A stretch of 23,949 nt of DNA from Parvularia atlantis (taxonomy: Eukaryota > Opisthokonta > Rotosphaerida). The notes beneath the pieces are model-generated. The model searched no databases. It was not told the origin of the DNA and saw nothing but the letters and a program-made list of their open reading frames with translations. The DNA lies in assembly GCA_943704415.1 (NCBI GenBank), contig CALSCO010000436.1, positions 1 through 23,949 of the forward strand, in the 5' to 3' direction. Every line of letters starts with the position of its first letter. The first letter of the stretch is position 1. This document shows, piece by piece, positions 20,022 through 23,949 of the stretch. The position numbers were made by a program, and so were the translations under genes.

Positions 20022-20481
20022 ATGTCCGCGCCGCCGTACTACCCGCCCTCGCCGCCGCAGCAGCAGCAGGGCTACGCGTACCCCCCGCCCCAGCCCTACG
20101 GCCAGCCCGGCTACGCGCCGCCGCAGCAGTACCCGGGCGGCTACGCGCCACCGCAGCAGTACCCGCCGCCGCAGCCGTACCTGGGCGGCTACCCGCCGCA
20201 GCCGTACGGCCAGCCGCAGCCGGGCTACTACGCCGCGCAGCCGTACCCGCAGGCGCAGATGCACAGCAACGTGGTCGTGCAGCAGCAGCAGCAGCCCAAC
20301 GTGGTCGTGGTGGTGCGGGATCTGCCCCACGCGCGCTCGCGCAGCTGATGCCCGTCGCTGACGTGTGCGCGTGCAGAACAACCACCACGACACGTCGGCC
20401 GAGGAGGCGTGCTGTTGCATCGCGTGCGCCTACGTCGCGTGGGAGGCCATGTGCTGCGTCATGTGCTGCCTGCTCTCGTGA
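20022..20481 (+). CDS. Pro/Gln/Tyr/Gly-rich protein with cysteine-rich C-terminus (CYSTM-like)
   Basis: Exons 20022-20312 and 20377-20481 give 131 residues. The first 80 or so residues are a PPQQYPGGYAPPQQYPPPQPY type repeat, like the proline-rich tails of annexin VII, synexin and rhodopsin. A valine/glutamine stretch (NVVVQQQQQPNVVVV) follows. The last exon encodes EEACCCIACAYVAWEAMCCVMCCLL, described here only as a Cys-dense hydrophobic tail (residues about 108-130) with eight cysteines. That arrangement resembles the CYSTM tail of small stress-related membrane proteins, where the cysteines may be lipidated or bind metal. The role is unknown. The transposon ends 35 nt upstream of the start. 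The stop is 69 nt from the convergent DDHD gene's stop. Confidence 0.8.
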
Positions 20482-20550
20482 GCGCCGCGGGCCTGTGTCC
20501 TCCGCCCTGTGCTCTGCCCTGCTGTTGTCTTCCATTCCTCCCCGGTCCTG

Positions 20551-23500
20551 TCACATCGCAACGCTGAGCGGCAGATCCAGCAGCCTGAGCACGAGGAAGA
20601 GCGCGATGTCGTCCGTGTCCCAGTACATCATGTGCGCGCTGACGCCGGCGGGGACCATCAGCAGGTCGGGCTCGATCAGGCCGTGCTTGGTGCGCGTGTG
20701 TGAGTCTGTCGCTGGTTGACAGGCGGCCCGCCGGCGGGCGCACCTGCATCATATAGTCCATTCGCCCGTCGGCCAGCGTGTTCATGATCGTGCTGGCCGA
20801 GTTCGTCGACAGCATGCGCATCATCGGCGGCGGCTGCGGGAGCTGCAGGCCGCCCACCTCCTCGTGCGCCGTCGCCGCCGCCGTCGCTGCCCCCGCAGCC
20901 GTCGCCTCGGCCGCGGCCGTGATCGCCGTGACCTTGGTGGCCACGCCCGAGAAGAACGAGCTGATGCCGGAGATGGTGCTCTGCACCTTGTTGGCGACAT
21001 CGGCCGTCGTCCGCGTAAAGTTCGTCACCTGTCCGCATATGCGCGCGCGCGCGTCAGCGCCGCCACAAAGGACGTGCTGCGCCCGCACCGTCTCCGTCAC
21101 CGACTGCTGAATCGCGATGTGCGTGCGCTTGCCGCCGTGCGGGTACGGCATGTAGGCGGGCGGCACCTCGCCGAGCGATCTGTGCGCCGCGCACGTGAGC
21201 CGCGCCGGTCAGCTCGCACGGCGCCGCACCGGTCGATGAACGGCTCGAGACGGTACGCGATCGGGTCGTGCGGGTGGAAGATGTTGTACCTGGCGCGCTG
21301 TCAGCACCGCAGCGGCCGCGCCACGCAGGGCCACGCACATCTTGCGCACGTCCGGGTAGACCTTGTCGTCGCTCTTGGTCGCCTCCTCGGGCGACTTTGC
21401 AAAGACGCAGCCTGCGCGCGCGAGCGGGTGAGCACGCACGCCGGCGCCCGCATTGCTCTCGCACCGCGCAGGGCCAGGAAGATGCCGATGGGCGAGCCGA
21501 GGGCGAAAAAGTGGTCGACCTTGAAGCGCAGCGGCTCCTGCGGCGCCCGGCTCAGCGCCCTGATAGCAGACGCGCCCCACGGGACGCACGATCACGTCCA
21601 TCTTGCTTGCGTCCTGCCCCTTGCGCTCAGCCCTGTGCGGGTCGTCGACGCGCTGCCTGCGAGCCCGCAGTGTCAGCGAGCACGAAACGGCGTCCGCCCG
21701 CCGCACAACGCACTCCAGCAGGCGCTTGCGCTGCTGGATCGCGCTCTCGAGGTCGCGCATCTGCAGCTTGAGCTGGGGCAGACGCGCGTGAGCACGCTCA
21801 CTGCACGATTCCTTCGCCGACGCACTGCGGCCAGCTCGCTGTCGTCGCTGTCCTCGGGCACGGCGAGCGACGCAAACGTGAGCGGGTTGACGTTGCAGAG
21901 GATGTCGAACGTGATGATTGAGCCGAGCGAGTGCCCGATGATCGAGACGCGCCCGTTGCGCGTGACAAAGTCCGGGTTGCGCTCGACTGTGCGCAGTCGA
22001 TGTCAACGGCCCCGCGCCGGCAAACAGGACGCAGGCGAGGCGCGTGCCAAACTTGCTGTAGATCCGGTTGAGCTCGCTGCTGACCTTTGCCAGGATGCGG
22101 TCGCGGTGCTGCGGCGTCCTGGCATGCGCGAAAGGGCGTTGTTGAGACCGGCCGGCCGGTCACGCGGCAGCAGCACGCACATGAACAGCAGCACGTCCAC
22201 TGCGCTCGTGTTGAGGATCTTGCGCAGCGTCGCGAGGTCCTTGAGCGTGATCTCGTCCAGTGTGACGTACTCGCGGTCTCTGCTCAGGTTGCCGTCGATG
22301 TCGAGCTGTGCGCGCATCAGCTCCCGCGCGAGCACACCGGGTGCACGCACGTCCAGGTTAGTGCGCCACTGCACCGGCAGCACCATCACGCTGCCGCGCT
22401 TGTACTCCTCGGGCACGTGCAGCTTCATGTAGTGGTTGACCTTGCTCTGCAATGCGTCAACCTTTGCGGGCGCACGTATCAGCCAGGCACCGGGCGGTAA
22501 CGAGCGCTGCACACGTCGCTATTGATGTCGGCGCCGTCCATGCGCTGCCCGATGCCGTGCACGGCCAGCACGAGGTGCGACACCTCGTGGCGCGCCTGCC
22601 GCACGCACACAGTCAGCAGCGGGCGGCACAGCACCCGCAACGCACCTCCTGATCCTCGCGCTTCTCCTGCGTCGTCTCGGGCGGGCGCCCGCCGCGCGCG
22701 AGCTTCTGACCGAGCGCCTTCTCGGACTGTTGACGCGCGGGTGTACGCGTCAGCATCCGGCCGGACGCCCGTTGCGCAGCGCGCCTGCAGGAACGAGAGC
22801 AGCTTGGACGAGAGCGAGTTGTCGTACAGGCGCACGGAGCCGTCGGCAAAGAACAGGACAAAGTGCTGCTCTGCGCAGCGTCAGGCTGCGCCAGGCGGCG
22901 CGCACAAGCGGAACACACTGTCGTTCAGCTCGACCTTGAGCGGCTCCTTCGGGTACCGGTTGACCCACGGCTCCTGCATATAGATCTCCTGCGGCGGCGG
23001 CGGCACGTGCTCGTCAGCAGCCGTCGCTGCATTGCCGCTGCTTCTACGGACCGCACCTCGATCTGCGTCGCGATCGCCTCGCTCAGCGGATGCACGTCGT
23101 CCGGCCCGACCTCGATGAACCACGAGCCGCTGGCGACGACGTCATCACACGCGCGTGCGCACACCACCACCGCGCACCGCAGCACGCGGCACGGTGCAGC
23201 GCACCAGTACAGCGGGAAGGCGAGGCGGCGCTTGAGGTCGACGTGCCAGAGGTCTCCCTTGATAGGGATAGTGTCGTTCGTCTGCGGCTCGTCGTACGTC
23301 TCGTCGTCGAACGTGGGCGGTGGCGGCACTGGGGTGGTGTGGCGTGGCGCGTGAGTGCCGGCGGGCCGCGGGCAGAGTGCGAGCGCACGGGGCATGTCGC
23401 GCGCGTGCTCGTCGCGGAAGCGCAGCTCGAGCATCATGCTGTCGTGGCGCGAGAGCTGGTGCCACGCGCGCTTGCTCGGGCCGAGGAAGCTGCGCGAGAC

Positions 23501-23781
23501 GCTGTGCGTCTGCAGCTCCGGGTGCGTCTCGGCCGGGTCGCGGCTGATGAGCCACACGACCTTGCGCGCGCGTACACACACACGTTGGCGACGCGGAGTG
23601 TGCATCGGGCGCGCGACCGCACCTGCTCGACCTCGAGCGGGCCCGCCTGCACGCGCACCTCGTTGGCGGGCGTGGCCGGCGCCGCGGGCGCGTCCACCGC
23701 CTCCGCCACGGCCATCGTCGCCACCGCGGCCGTGCTACGCCGCAGCGTCATCAACAGCGCGCCTTTCGAAGGCGCCGGCAT
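20551..23781 (-). CDS. DDHD-domain phospholipase (PA-PLA1 / SEC23IP-DDHD2 family)
   Basis: Twenty exons in minus order: 23781-23623, 23560-23389, 23328-23205, 23129-23057, 22988-22919, 22870-22785, 22726-22646, 22595-22515, 22461-22351, 22305-22181, 22118-22048, 21986-21826, 21772-21707, 21652-21590, 21537-21465, 21411-21339, 21289-21230, 21179-21089, 21028-20744, 20685-20551. Total 719 residues. A WWE-like N-terminal region (VVWLISRD, GSWFIEVGPDDVHPLSE) precedes HLVLAVHGIGQ, VLPVQWRT and the lipase motif GHSLGS (Ser404). The DDHD half follows with VDHFFALGSPIGIF, YNIFHPHDPIAYRLEP, an Ala-rich insert and RMDYMMQ...MMYWDTDDIALFL. The family hydrolyses phosphatidic acid or related lipids on ER, ERGIC and Golgi membranes. 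Intron 22727-22784 has a GC donor; intron 21987-22047 also seems to. The start could instead lie at about 23815 with an extra intron. Confidence 0.92.
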
Positions 23782-23881
23782 ACATGATGCGCTCGTCCGT
23801 GGCGGGCGAGTTCGGCATGGCGGCGAAACATGAGCTGCAGGCGCTGAGCACTTTCGTCAACTGACCCGGAGAACGTCATCG
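23782..23881. promoter_or_regulatory. Divergent promoter gap, DDHD gene / next gene
   Basis: 100 nt between the chosen minus-strand ATG and a plus-strand ATG at 23882. No clear core element is seen. Part of it may be the alternative first exon of the DDHD gene. Confidence 0.35.
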
Positions 23882-23949
23882 ATGAGCCGCTTCGCGTACG
23901 CCAAGGTGCGCGAGCGCAGCGGGCGGGCCACGCGGCGGGGGGACGGGGG
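23882..23949 (+). CDS. First exon of an unidentified gene (3' end missing)
   Basis: ATG at 23882 opens eight codons (MSRFAYAK) that run into AAG|GTGCGCGAGC at 23906, the usual donor form of this genome. The window ends inside the intron. Too little is present to name the product. The call rests on the donor and on the alternating-strand layout. Confidence 0.4.
   Translation, partial: MSRFAYAKVRERSGRATRRGDG

Noticed and set aside
20864-22432. 522-codon open frame on the plus strand
   Set aside because: It lies entirely opposite the well-supported DDHD gene. Its translation is Arg/Ala/His-rich low complexity without family motifs, as expected for antisense frames in very GC-rich DNA.
1-23949. 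Bacterial contamination, CRISPR arrays, rRNA or tRNA genes
   Set aside because: Dense spliceosomal introns and eukaryote-only genes (USP5, Hub1, DDHD, S2P) rule out a bacterial source. I saw no regularly spaced repeats, tRNA cloverleaf or rRNA sequence.

Overview
The window looks like nuclear DNA of a free-living single-celled eukaryote with a very GC-rich, very compact genome. Fourteen protein genes can be placed (twelve complete, one cut at each end). Almost all are split by tiny introns, about 45-88 nt. Typical donors are GTGCG, the branch site is usually CTGAC, CTAAC or CTCAC, and the acceptor is CAG (sometimes TAG or AAG). I placed about 118 introns by hand, using reading-frame continuity and remembered family sequences; for ten genes the summed exon length is an exact multiple of three and matches the family. 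Every complete gene ends in TGA or TAG, so TGA is a normal stop here. The lineage is not settled. The selenoprotein, the Fanzor-like remnant and the tandem-CH protein argue against fungi and land plants and fit an amoebozoan or another protist.

Layout: 1-1707 (+), 3' part of a tandem calponin-homology plus PX-domain protein; 1754-2821 (+), type II membrane protein of a glycosyltransferase-like family; 2879-5140 (-), membrane-anchored GH1 beta-glucosidase; 5251-5938 (+), methionine sulfoxide reductase A with an in-frame TGA at the catalytic cysteine and a SECIS-like hairpin in its 3' UTR; 6099-6907 (-) and 6933-7724 (+), two divergent hotdog-fold (thioesterase-like) genes; 7760-9097 (-), secreted protein of unknown function; 9120-12728 (+), ubiquitin C-terminal hydrolase of the USP5/isopeptidase T type; 12931-13322 (+), Hub1/UBL5; 13357-17598 (-), large leucine-rich-repeat protein with a disordered tail; 17615-19552 (+), site-2 protease; 19608-19986, small TIR transposon with a Fanzor/TnpB C-terminal scrap; 20022-20481 (+), Pro/Gln/Tyr-rich protein with a Cys-rich tail; 20551-23781 (-), DDHD-family phospholipase; 23882 to the end (+), first exon of another gene.

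Genes mostly alternate strands. Divergent start codons lie 16, 22, 25, 100 and 110 nt apart, so both genes of each pair must share a promoter. Convergent stop codons lie 34-69 nt apart, except for the 160-nt gap that holds the SECIS candidate. No operon-like pathway is evident; the genes are housekeeping, membrane-trafficking and ubiquitin functions side by side. The only stretch over 300 nt without a gene is 19553-20021, nearly all of it the transposon.

The most interesting signals are the selenocysteine MsrA with its SECIS candidate, the high share of GC-AG introns (about 8 of 118), the Fanzor-derived element, and the CH-CH-coiled coil-PX architecture.
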